Both the position numbers and the translations under genes were made by a program. Source: Rosenbergiella metrosideri (GTDB lineage Bacteria; Pseudomonadota; Gammaproteobacteria; Enterobacterales; Enterobacteriaceae). From it: 64,000 bases of DNA. Under the pieces are notes generated by a model, which was not told where the DNA came from, did not search any database, and saw only the letters and a program-made list of their open reading frames with translations. The stretch covers positions 16,946-80,945 of the forward strand of contig NZ_JALBCV010000015.1 of the NCBI RefSeq assembly GCF_022602565.1, given 5' to 3'. This document shows, one piece after another, positions 50,674 through 60,552 of the stretch. The first letter of the stretch is position 1. Every line of letters begins with the position of its first letter.

Positions 50674-53523
50674 GTGAAATATTTAGTCTCTTTTAGAACC
50701 GCGTTACGTGTTTCACGCTATCTGTTTCGTGGCCTGGCAGTGGTTATTTGGCTGGTGGGAATATTGATTTCTTTATTCACCCTGACACAAGTCCTTCATG
50801 AAAAAGAGAATCGCCTGCGTGAGCAACTTTTCAGTTCATTCTCTCAAACGCAGTTACATTTCACACATTTAGCGGAAGCTGCCCGCGGCTTAAAATATGT
50901 TGCTGAGAACCAACTCAACCGACCCACGTCGACGGGAGGGGAGGTCGCGAAAGCCCCTTCAAATGTCCCACTGTTAAGCGATACGGGAGCCGCAATTTTT
51001 TCGCTATCAGTTGGTGCCGACTGCCAACAAATGTTTTCACCTTGGCGCAATGCGCTCGCCACATTGAGCCAGTACCTACACGTGCTCGACAGCCAGTACG
51101 CCTCGACCTACGAGTTGAGTAATATCTACCTTGTTGACCAACAAAGTAGTTGTGCGGGCAATTTTATGTTTAACGAAAGTAGTTTAGGGCAAGCCGGAAG
51201 TAAAACGATTTTACGCGATCATCAAGTCGTCTTTCAAAGCGCTAATGACGACACTCTACGCAATCCATTCTATTGGATTGCCAGTGGGGCGGCACGTGCC
51301 ACCGGTAGTGCCTTTATGAGTATGCCAATCTACTCGGGCACACAGCGGATTGCCGAGATCGTGGTGGAGCAAAATATTCGGCTCGATGATGGGTTAGTGG
51401 TCGGTAATCTACCGATTGAGTCCTTTATCACCGATAGAAACAATCGTCTGCTCCTTGCCAATAACGATTGGTCACTACAACCAATTATCTCATCACTACC
51501 GAGCAGCAAACAGTGGTTTGGTTATGTCGACAATTACCGATATCTGATACTCAAAAATAGCCTAACCCCTGGCCCCTTTAATATGGTCTATCTGGTTTCA
51601 ACCTCGATCCTATTCGACCAGATGCGATTGATGTTACTCAATACGTTATTGTTGAATCTGTTTTCCGGATTATTTTTAATCTGTTTAACGCTAATGTTTG
51701 AAAAACGGATGTTTGTACCGGCCTTTAATAATGCATTACGGCTTGAGGAGCATGAGCAATTTAACCGTAAAATTGTTGCCTCCGCGCCAGTAGGAATCTG
51801 TATTCTTCGTACCAGTGATGGTAGTAATATTCTTAGCAATGAGCTGGCGCATAATTATCTCAGCATCTTGACTCCAGAAGACAGGGTCAGAATTGGTGAG
51901 ATCATCCGCGGCCAAGAAGTTAACTTTATGGATGTGTTAACGGCATCGAAAACCAATCTCCAGATGAGCTTTGTGCACAGCCGATATCGCAATGAGGATG
52001 TTGCGATCTGTGTGCTGATTGATGTGAGTGCAAGGGTGATGATGGAGAAATCGCTCCAGGAAATCGCCGACAGTGCAGAGCAAGCAAGCCAATCTAAATC
52101 GATGTTTTTGGCCACCGTCAGTCATGAATTACGGACACCGCTCTATGGGATTATCGGGAATTTGGACTTACTCCAAACCCGCGAGCTGCCGGAAAATATC
52201 CATAGCCTTGTACAGGGAATGAATAACTCGTCCGGTCTATTATTAAAGATTATCAACGATATTCTCGATTTCTCGAAGATTGAATCTGAGCAATTAAAAA
52301 TTTCCCCGGTCAGTTTTTCTCCGAGCGAAGTACTGTCGCACGTACAAATGAACTATCTGCCATTGGTGATCCGTAAGCGTTTAACCTTGTGGTGTCTGGT
52401 CGAAGCAGATGTTCCGGAAACCATGCTCGGTGACCCGATGCGTCTACAGCAAGTGATCTCTAATATACTGAGTAATGCCATCAAATTTACCCATACGGGG
52501 GGAATCATTCTTCATCTGTGGTGCGAGCATGGTTACTTACACGTAAGGATTCGTGATACGGGAATTGGTATCCGTCAGCGTGATGTCCAGCAACTGTTCG
52601 ACCCTTTTTTCCAAGTTGAAGGAAAAATGCAGCGAAACTTCCAAGGAACGGGCTTGGGGCTGGCAATTTGTGAAAAACTGATCAATATGATGGACGGTGA
52701 TATCACAGTGTTATCAGAACCGGACATCGGCAGTGAATTCACCCTACGGCTACCTATTTGGCAGGCAAGTTCACAGAAGAATTATAATGATCTCCGCGGT
52801 AGATCAGCCGCTGTTGTCATTGCAAACCGTTATTTTTCTTATTATATCGTCAGGCGCTTGCAGGCATCGGGGATGGAAGTGATCACCCAGCTTCCGACAA
52901 TGGAGCAGGGGATTGAACTTGTTATTACTGACAACTTGGCGCTATTAGCGCATCGTCAGCCGAAACAGCAATGGATCATCTTCTCTGCATTACATAACGA
53001 TAAAGCTATTCGTACTACTGAAGGTTATTGGCTGACGTCTACCGCGAAAGCCTATCAACTTCCACAGCTCTTAACGCAACTGTGGCAAAGCTCCCCCCAG
53101 CTTACTAAAGGTGACCAGCTTGGCATGATACCGTCGAGAGATGATCAAACAGGACATCTTATCTTAGTGGTCGATGATCATCCGATTAACCGTTTATTAC
53201 TGAGTGAGCAATTGACCACGCTCGGCTATCGTACGCGTACAGCGAAAGACGGGCTTGATGCCTTAGAAGTGTTGAGTATTGGCGATATCGATCTGGTGCT
53301 CACCGACATCAATATGCCGAATCTAGATGGTTATGGTTTAGCGCGTCGACTGCGGGGTGATGGCTATCATTATCCTATCATTGGTCTTACTGCCAATGCG
53401 TTAGCGAAAGAACAACAACAGTGCTTGGAGGCGGGAATGAATGATTGCTTATCTAAACCCATTACGCTAGAAGAGCTGCAGCACGCGCTTGGGAAACATT
53501 TAGTGAATGCAGAGGAAGAGTAG
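50674..53523 (+). CDS. rcsC: Hybrid sensor kinase RcsC
   Basis: 949 residues, the E. coli length, from GTG 50674 (MKYLVSFRTALRVSRY). Two transmembrane segments (about 20-41 and 310-335) flank a periplasmic domain, which is far less conserved than the rest. The kinase has the H box FLATVSHELRTPLYGIIGNL (His479), an N box LSNAIKFTHTG and G boxes DTGIGI and GTGLGLAI. The RcsC-ABL linker follows, then a receiver with the phospho-Asp in DIDLVLTDINMPNLDGYG near residue 875. Passes phosphate via RcsD to RcsB. It converges with rcsB. Confidence 0.97.
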   Translation: MKYLVSFRTALRVSRYLFRGLAVVIWLVGILISLFTLTQVLHEKENRLREQLFSSFSQTQLHFTHLAEAARGLKYVAENQLNRPTSTGGEVAKAPSNVPLLSDTGAAIFSLSVGADCQQMFSPWRNALATLSQYLHVLDSQYASTYELSNIYLVDQQSSCAGNFMFNESSLGQAGSKTILRDHQVVFQSANDDTLRNPFYWIASGAARATGSAFMSMPIYSGTQRIAEIVVEQNIRLDDGLVVGNLPIESFITDRNNRLLLANNDWSLQPIISSLPSSKQWFGYVDNYRYLILKNSLTPGPFNMVYLVSTSILFDQMRLMLLNTLLLNLFSGLFLICLTLMFEKRMFVPAFNNALRLEEHEQFNRKIVASAPVGICILRTSDGSNILSNELAHNYLSILTPEDRVRIGEIIRGQEVNFMDVLTASKTNLQMSFVHSRYRNEDVAICVLIDVSARVMMEKSLQEIADSAEQASQSKSMFLATVSHELRTPLYGIIGNLDLLQTRELPENIHSLVQGMNNSSGLLLKIINDILDFSKIESEQLKISPVSFSPSEVLSHVQMNYLPLVIRKRLTLWCLVEADVPETMLGDPMRLQQVISNILSNAIKFTHTGGIILHLWCEHGYLHVRIRDTGIGIRQRDVQQLFDPFFQVEGKMQRNFQGTGLGLAICEKLINMMDGDITVLSEPDIGSEFTLRLPIWQASSQKNYNDLRGRSAAVVIANRYFSYYIVRRLQASGMEVITQLPTMEQGIELVITDNLALLAHRQPKQQWIIFSALHNDKAIRTTEGYWLTSTAKAYQLPQLLTQLWQSSPQLTKGDQLGMIPSRDDQTGHLILVVDDHPINRLLLSEQLTTLGYRTRTAKDGLDALEVLSIGDIDLVLTDINMPNLDGYGLARRLRGDGYHYPIIGLTANALAKEQQQCLEAGMNDCLSKPITLEELQHALGKHLVNAEEE

Positions 53524-53558
53524 AGGCTTTCGTTGCCTCTACTCTCTATTTCTACAGG

Positions 53559-54206
53559 TTACTCATCAATACTGGAATTACTGACTGAGGAGAGGTAGTT
53601 GAGTAGGGCGATATCGTTATCGACACCGAGTTTCATCATAGCCGATTTTTTCTGGCTACTGATGGTCTTGATACTACGGTTAAGTTTACGTGCGATCTCA
53701 GTGACTAAGAAGCCCTCTGCGAACAGACGTAAAACCTCACTCTCTTTTGGAGAAAGGCGTTTATCACCATAGCCGCCAGCGCTGATTTTTTCGAGAAGAC
53801 GTGCCACCGAGTCTGGCGTGTACTTTTTACCTTTTTGTAACGCCGCGAGCGCCTTAGGCAGATCGGTTGGCGCGCCTTGCTTAAGCACAATCCCTTCAAT
53901 ATCTAAGTCCAGTACAGATCCTAAAATCGCGGGGTTATTGTTCATCGTTAAGACGATGATAGACAAATCAGGGTAATGGCGTTTGATGTACTTAATCAGT
54001 GTGATGCCGTCGCCATACTTGTCTCCAGGCATAGAGAGATCGGTAATTAAGACGTGCGCGTCAAGTTTACCGAGGTTATTGATTAGCGTAGTAGAGTCTT
54101 CAAACTCGCCGACAACATTCACCCACTCGATTTGTTCTAAGGATTTACGGATCCCAAAAAGTACAATTGGATGGTCGTCTGCGATAATTACATTCATATT
54201 ATTCAT
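53559..54206 (-). CDS. rcsB: Response regulator RcsB
   Basis: 215 residues (E. coli 216) from ATG 54206 (MNNMNVIIADDHPIVLFGIRKSLEQ, broken here after LFGI). The receiver domain has phospho-Asp56 in VLITDLSMPGD and the C-terminal LuxR-type helix-turn-helix at about 145-205 (LSPKESEVLRLFAEGFLVTEIA, KLNRSIKTISSQKKSAM). RcsB controls capsule, motility and envelope stress genes. It overlaps rcsD by 8 bases, so the two are coupled. It also has internal promoters in E. coli; none was identified here. Confidence 0.98.
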   Translation of the reverse strand: MNNMNVIIADDHPIVLFGIRKSLEQIEWVNVVGEFEDSTTLINNLGKLDAHVLITDLSMPGDKYGDGITLIKYIKRHYPDLSIIVLTMNNNPAILGSVLDLDIEGIVLKQGAPTDLPKALAALQKGKKYTPDSVARLLEKISAGGYGDKRLSPKESEVLRLFAEGFLVTEIARKLNRSIKTISSQKKSAMMKLGVDNDIALLNYLSSVSNSSIDE

Positions 54207-56853
54207 TTTTTTGGCTACCTTGCTGTAACAGCGAATCCACATAATTTTGCAATTCGCTAATACTATTCATAATGTTCAATTTTTGGTGTTGCTCAATTTG
54301 ATGCTCAATCTCTTCACAGTTTGTTTTGCCTTTCTGCAGATTAAGCATGGCGAAAACACCTTTGAGTCGATGTGCTGTCAGGGCAAGTGCAGAGTAATCG
54401 TCTTGCATAACCTCGCTCCGCAGCTTATTCATATCTTCTTTAACGGTCTGTTCAAAGATAGAGTAATACTCTGAACTTTCCCACAATGACGTCGATACTG
54501 CTTCCTCTCCTTGTGATAATACATCCTCTCCGATTTGTAGCTCTATTAACACCATAATAGCGTCTAGGACAGAACGGCTAATGTTGATGTTAGCTTGCCT
54601 ATGACGGGAATCACTGACCAACATTTCGTTTTGAGTTGTAAGTAAGACTCCCCAACCGTCGAGTTGTTCCACATTATCGGTAATCGTGAGGTCACATTGT
54701 TGACCTGAGTCGCGATCTTCGGGGAAATCATACTTTGCTCCCCAGCGCAGTAGCTGTCGACAGATAATATGTCGAATATCGTCGGCGACAATATTGACCA
54801 GCACTCTAACGTCTTCGAGAATCTTTTCTTCATCCTCTGCAACATCGTTCTCTGGTGGTAGCACGAGCAGCATTTGATAACGGGTACCGATATGACTTTT
54901 CGATTCAATGGCCAAGGTACTATCAAATAGCGCCAATAGCTGTTTACAGAAGAACAGGTCGAGGCTCGTTGACGAGTCAGCGACATCAGCACTCACTTCG
55001 CTGATAAACGGAAAATCAATATTTTCCTGTTCCTGTGCAGAGAGCCCCGGCCCAGTATCAACAATTTCAAGCAAAAGTCGATCAGCATATTCCGCACTTT
55101 GCGAAATTTTTAATTTAATTTTGCCCCACACTGTATTTTCAATTGAATAGCGAAGTATAGTCGTAATTATCTGAAAAATTAGTGTCTTATCACCCACACG
55201 GGTAGCGTGCGTGAGTTCACTGTTATCGACGACTAAAAGTATTGCCTTTTCCGTAACAATCTGTTGGTTTTCAGCGATTACATCGTCCAGAATTTGCTGC
55301 AAATCAATACTCTGTTTATCTACGCTATATTCACCTGACTCTACTTTATTAAGCATTTCGATATGACGGGTTAATCGGCTTAGCGAGCGAATACCCTGTA
55401 GCAAACGATGGGGGAGTAGCGTGGGGGCAGTGGCCACTACTTCCGCTATCGACGTATCGACTTGGTGCATCGGGCGGCTAAAGGTATTGCTCAACTGCTG
55501 GAAGAATTGACGGCGTAAGGTATGATTTTTCTGTAATACGGCTTGAGCATTCTGCAGTTGTTGAGCGACCTGTTGCTCAAGGTTTTGCTCACGGAAGGTG
55601 AATATATGATAGTGGCTAATAATTTGGCTGGCGTGATGGCGTACTTGATAAATTTCGTTATTCACCGTCACCTGTAACAGCTCGAATGGATTGGATGACA
55701 TATCAACCATTTTTTTAAAATTCAAGTGTTGCACTAAATGGTCTGACATGTCGTTAGCGAGCAGTATTTTTTCTTGATTAGCGTCATAAATCAGATAGCC
55801 CATCGGGAAGTTTTTGACCAGCTCATGGGTGAATTGTTGTAATTTCTCAACCCAGGGGTCGACCTGATGGCTGGAAGAGGTTTTGTTTTCCCTTACGAAG
55901 CATAACGCGCCCGTCGTGAGGAGAATCAGGGCAAATAATATGAGATAAACAGGTAGTAATTCATCGATCATAGCACTGAACACAATCATTAATGGTAAAT
56001 GATAAGTGACAGTGAGGGGGACACCCGGCACAGGTCGAAGCAGATCAATACTGAGCGCGGAAAGATTAAGGAAATAACTGCCTTTGGCGCTCTTCTTTGA
56101 CACAGTTTCATCGTTATGAATTTGTAAAGCGGAAAGATCTAACGCGTTATTGTTTAGGTCATTAATAGGCAGATCAAAGGCGAGGATGGTGGCAAGGTGT
56201 CCAGGCTGATTAAAGGTTGTTCGTAAGGTGATAAAGGCGCCACGTGAAAGCTGCTGGTTATTACGCAACGCGGAGAAGCTCTCTTTTTCATCTAACGTAT
56301 TCGCTTGTTGCAGCATTTCGTTACGCCGGCCAGCAATAGAGGAGGCGATGTTTCGTCCCTCGTAGCGGTTTAGTGTTTTGATTAAGTGACCGTTGGTAAT
56401 CACGGTCAAGCTATTGTCTTCACCATTAAGGTAATACAAGGTCCAAGTAAGCTTAGCGGAGGCCCAAAGTGTTTCGGTATATTGGGAGATCTGTGCGGCA
56501 AGGTTCTGGGTGGCTAGCTCGTGTTCGCCAAAGATTAAGGTCTCTATTTTCGGTGAGGGAGTACTGATCGCATAGATCCCGGGTTGAATGGTCGACTGGG
56601 TTATCGGTCCTGGAAGCGTCGCTGTCGTCCCTTGTGTCGCCGAGTCAAAAATTTGCCATGAGATATAACGGTATTTTTCGATACGATTTTGTAGTGAATG
56701 TGTAAAGCTACTCAACGCCGAACCCTGTTGCTGAATAATAGCCGAGGTGCTGCTATAGAGTAGGCTGATAAATGAAATGATCAGAAGCGTAAGCAGAAGT
56801 ATAAGCAGCTTACGTAAGTTATTCGGCGTCATCTCTGGGATTTTAAGCAGCAT
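54199..56853 (-). CDS. rcsD: Phosphotransfer intermediate RcsD
   Basis: 884 residues (E. coli 890). Inner-membrane protein with transmembrane segments at about 15-35 and 295-318, a histidine-kinase-like domain without catalytic His and the RcsD-ABL domain. The C-terminal HPt domain has the phosphorylated His in LTAHRLKGVFAMLNL at about residue 836. Shuttles phosphate from RcsC to RcsB. ATG 56832 (MTPNNLRK) is an alternative start 7 codons in. Confidence 0.95.
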   Translation of the reverse strand: MLLKIPEMTPNNLRKLLILLLTLLIISFISLLYSSTSAIIQQQGSALSSFTHSLQNRIEKYRYISWQIFDSATQGTTATLPGPITQSTIQPGIYAISTPSPKIETLIFGEHELATQNLAAQISQYTETLWASAKLTWTLYYLNGEDNSLTVITNGHLIKTLNRYEGRNIASSIAGRRNEMLQQANTLDEKESFSALRNNQQLSRGAFITLRTTFNQPGHLATILAFDLPINDLNNNALDLSALQIHNDETVSKKSAKGSYFLNLSALSIDLLRPVPGVPLTVTYHLPLMIVFSAMIDELLPVYLILFALILLTTGALCFVRENKTSSSHQVDPWVEKLQQFTHELVKNFPMGYLIYDANQEKILLANDMSDHLVQHLNFKKMVDMSSNPFELLQVTVNNEIYQVRHHASQIISHYHIFTFREQNLEQQVAQQLQNAQAVLQKNHTLRRQFFQQLSNTFSRPMHQVDTSIAEVVATAPTLLPHRLLQGIRSLSRLTRHIEMLNKVESGEYSVDKQSIDLQQILDDVIAENQQIVTEKAILLVVDNSELTHATRVGDKTLIFQIITTILRYSIENTVWGKIKLKISQSAEYADRLLLEIVDTGPGLSAQEQENIDFPFISEVSADVADSSTSLDLFFCKQLLALFDSTLAIESKSHIGTRYQMLLVLPPENDVAEDEEKILEDVRVLVNIVADDIRHIICRQLLRWGAKYDFPEDRDSGQQCDLTITDNVEQLDGWGVLLTTQNEMLVSDSRHRQANINISRSVLDAIMVLIELQIGEDVLSQGEEAVSTSLWESSEYYSIFEQTVKEDMNKLRSEVMQDDYSALALTAHRLKGVFAMLNLQKGKTNCEEIEHQIEQHQKLNIMNSISELQNYVDSLLQQGSQKNE

Positions 56854-56963
56854 ACAGATCTCAATTTAGAGGCATTAAGAGGTTTGCTCGATTATGCCAG
56901 ATCTAAATGGCTGTGTAACGGTAATGAAGGGGGGGAGGGCATGTTGCCGGTAACTAAAACAAT

Positions 56964-57053
56964 AAAAAAAAACCGAGCTAACGCTCGGTAAGAATTTGGT
57001 AAAAACTTATAAAAATAAGTTAAAAAACAATAATGAATATAAATGATGATAGC
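56964..57053 (-). ncRNA. micF: Antisense regulatory RNA MicF
   Basis: Read on the minus strand, the 5' end is GCTATCATCATT, identical to the first 12 bases of E. coli micF, the segment that pairs with ompF mRNA. About 90 bases on, a terminator ACCGAGCG-TTAG-CTCGGT is followed by eight T. Length (E. coli 93) and place (between rcsD and ompC, divergent from ompC) match. The middle is very AT-rich and diverged. It represses translation of an OmpF-type porin through Hfq-dependent pairing. Confidence 0.88.
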
Positions 57054-57210
57054 CAAGTAATAGTAATACTTAGAGGGCTAATTGTTTGTACATTCAGTGC
57101 GGAAATGGAATATCGTGTCTAATAGATAGGTCGATAGTTTAGTAGAAATTGTCAATTGTTGTCATCAATTGTCATTCAGCCAAAGTATAAAAAAAATTTA
57201 TATTAATAAA

Positions 57211-57248
57211 TTTACATTTAGACATAAAAAGGAAACACATTGAAATAT
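57211..57248 (+). promoter_or_regulatory. OmpR-like binding region upstream of ompC
   Basis: TTTACATTTAGACATA resembles the high-affinity E. coli ompC OmpR site (TTTACATTTTGAAACAT), followed one turn later by GAAACACATTGAAATA. It lies about 130-165 bases before the start codon. The rest of 57054-57376 is AT-rich leader and spacer DNA; the translation signal is CGAGGAAAATACAG. Confidence 0.6.
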
Positions 57249-57376
57249 TTTATGTGCTTTAGTAACTTCCGCATTGAGAATTTTCCGCTTCAACATTCAA
57301 TTATAGTCATCGAAGCGTTTTTTGCATAATTAGTTGACTTTTTTTTCAGGATTAACGGTTTTCGAGGAAAATACAG

Positions 57377-58492
57377 ATGAAAATCCGCGCTCTTTCTTTG
57401 CTCGTTCCAGCACTTATCATGGCAGGTTCCGCAAGTGCTGCAGAAATCTACAATAAAAATGGTAATAAATTAGATTTATTCGGTAAGGTCGACGGCTTAC
57501 ATTATTTTTCTAACGATGATGGTAATGACGGCGATCAATCTTATATGCGCTTTGGCTTCCAAGGTGAAACGCAGGTTACCGATCAATTGACCGGTTATGG
57601 TCAGTGGGAATACCAAGTTGCCCTGAATAATGCTGAATCAGAAGGTACGTCAAACAATTATACCCGTATTGGTTACGCAGGTTTACGCTTTGGTGACGGT
57701 GGCTCAATCGACTACGGTCGTAGCTATGGTGTGATGTATGACATTGCTGGTTGGACCGACGTATTACCTGAATTCGGTGGTGATACCTATGGCGCGGACA
57801 ACTTCCTATTCCAACGCAGTAATGGTTTAGCGACTTACCGTAATACTAATTTCTTTGGTTTAGTAGACGGCCTTAATTTCACTCTCCAATACCAAGGTAA
57901 AAACGGTAATTCAACCGAGTCACCAAATGGCCGGAATGTCTTAGGGGAAAATGGCGATGGTTGGGGATTAAGTACTACCTATGATTTAGGAAATGGATTA
58001 TCACTGGGCGGTGCACTCTTTTCTTCTGACCGAACTAATGATCAAAATGGTAGCGGAAGTTATAGCAGCATCCAAGGCCGTGGCGATAAAGCCACAGCGT
58101 ATTCTGGTGGCTTAAAATACGATGCTAACGGCGTTTACCTTGCCGCTATGTATACCCGCTCTTACAACGCGACGAAATTTGGCGATAGCGACTCTACTGC
58201 TTACGGTTATGCTAACAAAGCGGATAACTGGGAATTAGTGGCGCAATACCAATTCGACTTTGGTTTACGTCCATCTTTAGCCTATGTTAATTCGCGCGGT
58301 TCGGATCTAGGCCAATATGGTTCACAGAACCTTAAAAAATATGTAGATGTGGGTGCGACTTATTACTTCAATAAAAATATGTCGACCTATGTTGATTATC
58401 AAATCAACTTAATGAAGAACAACGACTTCACAGACGCTGCAGGAATTACTACCGACGATACTGTCGCGCTAGGACTTGTTTACCAGTTCTAA
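57377..58492 (+). CDS. ompC: Outer-membrane trimeric porin, OmpC type
   Basis: 371 residues. Signal peptide of about 21 residues ends ASAAEIYN, so the mature chain starts [11 protein letters not shown] 16-stranded general diffusion porin: the eyelet loop L3 has [13 protein letters not shown] and the protein ends in Phe (VALGLVYQF), the BAM signal. Loops such as the [14 protein letters not shown] region are variable, likely phage- and immune-exposed. Named OmpC because of location beside micF and rcsD; sequence alone does not separate OmpC from OmpF. Confidence 0.95.
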   Translation: MKIRALSLLVPALIMAGSASAAEIYNKNGNKLDLFGKVDGLHYFSNDDGNDGDQSYMRFGFQGETQVTDQLTGYGQWEYQVALNNAESEGTSNNYTRIGYAGLRFGDGGSIDYGRSYGVMYDIAGWTDVLPEFGGDTYGADNFLFQRSNGLATYRNTNFFGLVDGLNFTLQYQGKNGNSTESPNGRNVLGENGDGWGLSTTYDLGNGLSLGGALFSSDRTNDQNGSGSYSSIQGRGDKATAYSGGLKYDANGVYLAAMYTRSYNATKFGDSDSTAYGYANKADNWELVAQYQFDFGLRPSLAYVNSRGSDLGQYGSQNLKKYVDVGATYYFNKNMSTYVDYQINLMKNNDFTDAAGITTDDTVALGLVYQF

Positions 58493-58508
58493 GCTAGCCT
58501 CAGCACAT

Positions 58509-58538
58509 AAAAAAAGGATGCTTAGGCATCCTTTTTTT
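58509..58538. terminator. Bidirectional terminator behind ompC
   Basis: AAAAAAAGGATGC / GCATCCTTTTTTT: an A/T-flanked stem that gives a U tract on both strands. It ends ompC and, from the other side, the small minus-strand gene at 58543-58713. Confidence 0.9.
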
Positions 58539-58542
58539 ATCG

Positions 58543-58713
58543 CTATGAGGTAATTTTGCGTACGGGGGGCGAATCGACTTTCTCTACTGATGGCGATTCG
58601 CGTAAACAATAATGCCCTTCCATAAACATCCCATTAGCACTAAATCCTCCCGCGATAAGCCATTGATCATAAAGCGCACGACATTGGGTGAATAACTGCT
58701 GAAATTTTTGCAT
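58543..58713 (-). CDS. 56-residue small protein of unknown function
   Basis: A short ORF with its own signals. ATG at 58713 has GCGGAG eight bases upstream, and its TAG stop lies 4 bases before a bidirectional terminator. The product begins MQKFQQLFTQCRALYDQWL and continues with a small glycine-rich turn (AGGFSANGMF), GHYCLRESP and a polar tail ending VRKITS. It has two cysteines and no membrane segment. Family unknown to me. It fills the gap between ompC and apbE in the opposite direction. Confidence 0.6.
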   Translation of the reverse strand: MQKFQQLFTQCRALYDQWLIAGGFSANGMFMEGHYCLRESPSVEKVDSPPVRKITS

Positions 58714-58878
58714 AAGCTATCTCCGCATCAAGGGGGAGTATTGTTGCTGCAAAGATAATGCCAACCTTAGCACCCTTCGACACGTAGGCTGTACCATAAT
58801 CAGTAAAATAAAGGCTCAGTTTTGGTGCAAGTTCTCAGGAAATTGCGCCTAGATCGCTCAATGACTTAGAGATACGCT

Positions 58879-59919
58879 ATGCAATTACCTAGATTCTGCC
58901 AAACACTTCTCGTGCTTCTTTGCGCGGGGTTAGTTGGCTGTGAGAACTCACCACCCTCCGATCAAGTCTTTCAGGGCAAAACCATGGGGACTGTCTGGCG
59001 AGTCACGGCGAGCGGTCTGACCCCTGAACAGGCTAGACAGTTGCCTTATTTAATCCAGCAAGGTCTCGATGCAGATGATCAAGAGTTGTCGACTTGGAAA
59101 AAGGATTCGTGGCTCTCACGTTTCAATCAAAATCCCAGTCTCGATCCCCAGCCTGTTAGTGATAATGTTGCCGCGATTATCACCAGTTCATTATATGTTG
59201 GGCGGATGACTGAGGGGGCAATGGACATTACAGTAGGTCCCCTCGTCAATCTTTGGGGCTTTGGCCCTGATGCTATTCCAACCCATACCCCCACAGCTTC
59301 ACAGATTACTGCAGCGAAGAAACGCGTCGGCTTACAACATCTGACGCTAAGTAGAACGGTATATGGCAATACGCTACGCAAAAATATCCCTGATCTGTAC
59401 GTCGATCTCTCAACGGTCGGTGAGGGATTTGCTGCGGACCACTTGGCCAGACTGATGGAGCAGCAAGGCGTGCGCAATTATTTGGTTTCAGTTGGTGGGG
59501 CACTGATTTCACGAGGCCAGCATCTGCAAGGTCAACCTTGGCGAGTGGCCGTACAGAAGCCAACAGATAAGATGAACCAAGCACAAGTTGTGGTGGATCT
59601 CCAAGGACATGGAATCAGCACCTCCGGTGATTACCGTAACTATTATGAATTAGAGGGAAAGCGGATATCCCATATTATTGACCCTAATAGTGGGCAACCA
59701 ATTGAACATCATCTTGTCTCCGCCACCGTGATTGCAACGACAGCCTTAGAAGCGGATGCCTGGGATACCGGATTAATGGTGCTAGGAACCGAAAAAGCCA
59801 AAGCCTTAGCGAAACGCCTCCATCTCGCGGTTTATCTTATTACCAAAGAGGGCGATCATTTTGTGGGTTGGGCGTCGCCGTCATTCAAAACCTTTATGGT
59901 TAACGATCAGAGTCATTAA
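58879..59919 (+). CDS. apbE: FAD:protein FMN transferase
   Basis: 346 residues (E. coli 351). Lipoprotein with signal LPRFCQTLLVLLCAGLVGC (lipobox LVGC). Attaches FMN covalently to threonine of target flavoproteins (Rnf/Nqr type) in the periplasm. Motifs: GKTMGTVWRV, DQELSTWKKDSWLSRFNQ, MDITVGPLVNLWGFGPD, VDLSTVGEGFAADHLA, ISTSGDYRNYYE, HIIDPNSGQP and the magnesium site DAWDTGLMVLG. In E. coli it also lies next to ompC. alkB follows after 12 bases. Confidence 0.96.
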   Translation: MQLPRFCQTLLVLLCAGLVGCENSPPSDQVFQGKTMGTVWRVTASGLTPEQARQLPYLIQQGLDADDQELSTWKKDSWLSRFNQNPSLDPQPVSDNVAAIITSSLYVGRMTEGAMDITVGPLVNLWGFGPDAIPTHTPTASQITAAKKRVGLQHLTLSRTVYGNTLRKNIPDLYVDLSTVGEGFAADHLARLMEQQGVRNYLVSVGGALISRGQHLQGQPWRVAVQKPTDKMNQAQVVVDLQGHGISTSGDYRNYYELEGKRISHIIDPNSGQPIEHHLVSATVIATTALEADAWDTGLMVLGTEKAKALAKRLHLAVYLITKEGDHFVGWASPSFKTFMVNDQSH

Positions 59920-59931
59920 CGAGGGAAGAGG

Positions 59932-60552
59932 ATGTTCGACTTTTTCGAAGATGAAGCGCCTTGGCAAGAACCGCTCGCGTCCGGTGCTGTGATCTTAAGA
60001 CGATTTGTGCAAGGTGATGCTGACGCTCTTTTTGCTGAAATAAATCGTATTGCCACGCAAAGCCCCTTTATTCATCGTATTACTCCGGGGGGGTTTAAAA
60101 TGTCTGTTGCCATGACAGGCTGTGGTGCAGCACAGTGGCTTTCAGGCAGGGAGGGCTATCTCGCTAATACAGAGAGTTTACCGCTGAGCGATAGGCTAAC
60201 GGCCTTTGCAAGACGTGCTGCGACTGCGGCGGACTATCCAGATTTTGTCCCTGATAGTTGTCTGATTAATCGCTATGCTGTAGACAGTAAAATGACCTTA
60301 CATCAAGATAAAAATGAACGGGATCTCCATCAACCGATCGTCTCTGTCTCCCTCGGTTTGCCTGCAGTGTTTCTATTTGGCGGTCTAGAACGTAGTGATA
60401 GGACGAGTAAAATATTATTGGAACATGGCGACGTAGTTGTGTGGGGGCGGGAATCGCGTCTCTGTTTTCATGGGATATCACCCTTGAAGCCCGGAATTCA
60501 CCCACTCACTGGGCCTTATCGCTTTAATATCACCTTTCGTAAAGCGCTATAA
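59932..60552 (+). CDS. alkB: Alkylated DNA repair dioxygenase AlkB
   Basis: 206 residues (E. coli 216). Fe(II)/2-oxoglutarate enzyme that removes N1-methyladenine and N3-methylcytosine lesions oxidatively. The iron ligands are His and Asp in LHQDKNERDL (about 126-128) and His in CFHGISP (about 182). The 2-oxoglutarate-binding arginines are in the final YRFNITFRKAL. In E. coli alkB is behind ada; here ada is missing and alkB follows apbE directly with GAGGGAAGAGG as ribosome-binding site. Its 3' end overlaps the convergent next gene by 6 bases. Confidence 0.95.
   Translation: MFDFFEDEAPWQEPLASGAVILRRFVQGDADALFAEINRIATQSPFIHRITPGGFKMSVAMTGCGAAQWLSGREGYLANTESLPLSDRLTAFARRAATAADYPDFVPDSCLINRYAVDSKMTLHQDKNERDLHQPIVSVSLGLPAVFLFGGLERSDRTSKILLEHGDVVVWGRESRLCFHGISPLKPGIHPLTGPYRFNITFRKAL

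Noticed and set aside
56877..57376. Small ORF between rcsD and ompC
   Set aside because: The interval is accounted for by micF and the ompC regulatory DNA; no frame with a ribosome-binding site is seen.
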